This document shows, in pieces, positions 8,331 through 9,464 of a DNA stretch of 9,464 bases; within the stretch, counting starts at the first letter, position 1; each line of letters starts with the position of its first letter. The position numbers and the translations under genes are program-made. Origin of the DNA: JBFWQM01 sp050249455 (GTDB taxonomy: Bacteria; Pseudomonadota; Alphaproteobacteria; MPNO01; VGEU01). Under the pieces are notes generated by a model, which worked only from the letters and a program-made list of their open reading frames with translations, was not told the origin of the DNA and made no database searches. The DNA lies in assembly GCA_050249455.1 (NCBI GenBank), contig JBFWQM010000208.1:1-9464 (forward strand), given 5' to 3'.

Positions 8331-9334
8331 TGGTGAGAACGCTTGCCGCGCTCGCATGCGCCGCGGCGATGACGGTCGCATGCGCCGCCGCATCGGCGGA
8401 GCCGGCGAAGATCAAGGTGTCGTGGGCGACGACGCCGTCGCACCTGACGCCGCTCAAGTTCCACGACAAGTCGAAGCTCAAGCACAATGGCAAGTCCTAC
8501 GAGGTCGAGACGTTGTTCCTGCGCGGCTCCGGCGAGGTGGTCACCGCGCTCGCCGCCGACGAGCTGACCATCGGCTCGGTCAACTTCCAGACCCTGCACA
8601 ACCTGATCAACCGCGCCCAGCTCGACGTCCGCGTCATCGCCGACGTATTCCAGACCCGCAAGGGCCACAGCAACGGCGAGTTCTATGTCGACCCGAACAA
8701 GATCAAGGCGGTGCCCGACCTCAAGGGCAAGCGGGTGGCGATCAACGCGCGCGGCAGCGGCGTCGATGCCGCCGTCCGCGCGCGGCTCGGCCAGGACGGG
8801 CTCAAGGACGGCGCCGACTACACCATAGTGGAGATCCGCTTCCCGGCGATGCTGCCGGCGCTGGAGGCCGGCCGCGTCGACATGGCGTTCATCAACCTGC
8901 CGTTCTCGCTGCACGCCAAGGCGAAGGGCTACAAGATCCTGTTCGACTACGTCGACGTGCTGGGCGAGCAGCAGACGGTGATGTGGGTTGCCAAGGAGGC
9001 GTGGCTGAAGGCCAACCGCGCGGCGGTGGTCGACTTCATGGAGGACGCGCTGCGCATGCGGCGCTGGCTGGAGGACCCGAAGAACCGCGACAAGTCGATC
9101 GAGGTCCTGGCCGCCGTGACGCGCCAGCCGGCGAAGGAGCTGGAGCCGTGGGCGTTCAAGGGGATCGATTCCTTCCACGACCCCGACATGCTGCCCGACG
9201 TCGCGCTGCTCCAGAAGAACGTCTACGACCTCGTGCCGTTCGGGCTGGCCGACAAGCGCATCGACATCGCGCCTTACGTTGATCTCTCCTACGTCAAGGA
9301 AGCGGCGGCACGGCTGAAGAACGGCGGTCAGTAA
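8330..9334 (+). CDS. ABC transporter periplasmic substrate-binding protein, NMT1/SsuA-like
   Basis: A 334-residue exported binding protein. The start at ATG 8330 is chosen for its strong GGAGG (8320-8324) five bases upstream and because it begins a signal peptide: residues 1-23 with an Ala-rich core and probable signal peptidase I site ASA-EPA after residue 23. A Cys at 18 (TVAC) is a poor lipobox, so a soluble periplasmic protein is more likely. The mature part has the type II binding-protein pattern: strand KIKVSWAT at the N-terminus, GSGEVVTALAADELTIGSVNF (about 64-84; A-D-E-L and G-S core), the inter-lobe segment DLKGKRVAINARGSGVD (about 127-143), and PALEAGRVDMAFINLP, in which proteins of this group scan for the bound ligand. 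Relatives bind nitrate, sulfonates, taurine, pyrimidine precursors or aromatic acids; the ligand cannot be told here. No cognate ATPase or permease gene is visible. Confidence 0.88.
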   Translation: MVRTLAALACAAAMTVACAAASAEPAKIKVSWATTPSHLTPLKFHDKSKLKHNGKSYEVETLFLRGSGEVVTALAADELTIGSVNFQTLHNLINRAQLDVRVIADVFQTRKGHSNGEFYVDPNKIKAVPDLKGKRVAINARGSGVDAAVRARLGQDGLKDGADYTIVEIRFPAMLPALEAGRVDMAFINLPFSLHAKAKGYKILFDYVDVLGEQQTVMWVAKEAWLKANRAAVVDFMEDALRMRRWLEDPKNRDKSIEVLAAVTRQPAKELEPWAFKGIDSFHDPDMLPDVALLQKNVYDLVPFGLADKRIDIAPYVDLSYVKEAAARLKNGGQ

Positions 9335-9353
9335 CCGTACGGGCAGGGATTGC

Positions 9354-9372
9354 GGGTCGACGTGGTTGACCC
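9354..9372. terminator. Hairpin after the binding-protein gene, possible terminator
   Basis: GGGTCGA (9354-9360) can pair with TTGACCC (9366-9372) through seven base pairs, one a G-T wobble, around the 5-base loop CGTGG. It begins 20 bases after the stop codon. No T-run follows. Its 3' arm is also the TTGACC hexamer that looks like the -35 of the next gene, so it may be a regulatory dyad rather than a terminator. Confidence 0.3.
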
Positions 9373-9395
9373 TCGCGCCTGCCGCAGGCTAACTA
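9366..9395 (+). promoter_or_regulatory. Candidate promoter for the last gene
   Basis: TTGACC (9366-9371) is a good -35, followed after 16 bases by GCTAAC (9388-9393), which resembles the GCTAnA -10 style described for alphaproteobacterial housekeeping promoters. A perfect 13-bp dyad, GCCTGC-C-GCAGGC (9377-9389), fills most of the spacer and could be an operator. An alternative -10, TAGAGT (9394-9399), would require a spacer of 22 bases. Its presence suggests the next gene has its own transcript. Confidence 0.45.
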
Positions 9396-9442
9396 GAGTC
9401 CAGGCCAGCGGTAGACGTGGCCGGAAACCAGGAGGTGTTCAC

Positions 9443-9464
9443 GTGGGAATCCTTTTCCGCGCCT
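9443..9464 (+). CDS. Start of an unidentified gene (3' partial)
   Basis: GTG at 9443 follows a near-perfect AGGAGG (9430-9435) at a 7-base spacing, with a promoter-like region upstream. Only seven codons are visible (MGILFRA), too few to assign a family. It lies 108 bases after the binding-protein gene on the same strand, so it could be an ABC permease or ATPase of the same uptake system, but the separate promoter-like region leaves an unrelated gene equally possible. Confidence 0.6.

Overview
The window is a GC-rich, densely packed bacterial segment. Strong third-position G/C bias, GTG starts, a NodT-type outer-membrane lipoprotein, an MdtB/MdtC-type RND pump and an NMT1/SsuA-like binding protein together suggest a proteobacterium, most likely an alphaproteobacterium. 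That placement is an inference from style and gene content; there is no rRNA or other marker here.

Layout. (1) Bases 1-2986, plus strand: the 3' part of a MacB-type ABC exporter, whose N-terminus with Walker A lies off the left edge, followed after one base by a NodT-family outer-membrane efflux lipoprotein. (2) Bases 3005-7314, minus strand: a two-gene RND operon, a periplasmic adaptor (membrane fusion protein) and an RND permease overlapping by GTGA. It converges tail-to-tail on the MacB unit, with 18 bases between the stop codons. (3) Bases 7315-7405: a 91-base divergent control region with an 18-bp dyad (TAGAAC-N6-GTTCTA) and a second, 15-bp dyad. (4) Bases 7406-8038, plus strand: a TetR-family regulator, the probable local repressor of the RND operon. 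(5) Bases 8039-8329: a 291-base region with several hairpins and a possible 26-codon leader ORF. (6) Bases 8330-9334, plus strand: a periplasmic ABC substrate-binding protein with a signal peptide. (7) Bases 9335-9464: a promoter-like stretch and the first seven codons of another gene with a strong ribosome binding site.

How it works together. The left half encodes two envelope-spanning export machines. The MacB ATPase and the NodT channel would form a MacA-MacB-TolC-like pump with an adaptor presumably encoded upstream. The RND permease and adaptor form a proton-driven pump that has no outer-membrane channel gene of its own in the window; the NodT lipoprotein next door is the obvious candidate partner. 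The right-hand binding protein is probably an unrelated uptake function, with no ATPase or permease gene visible.

I do not see a clearly new biological system, CRISPR array, mobile element or RNA gene. The points most worth a second look are the operator/promoter layout at 7355-7406, the hairpin that pairs the two convergent stop codons, the possible leader ORF coupled to the binding-protein gene, and a 14-base motif shared by the last two gene leaders.
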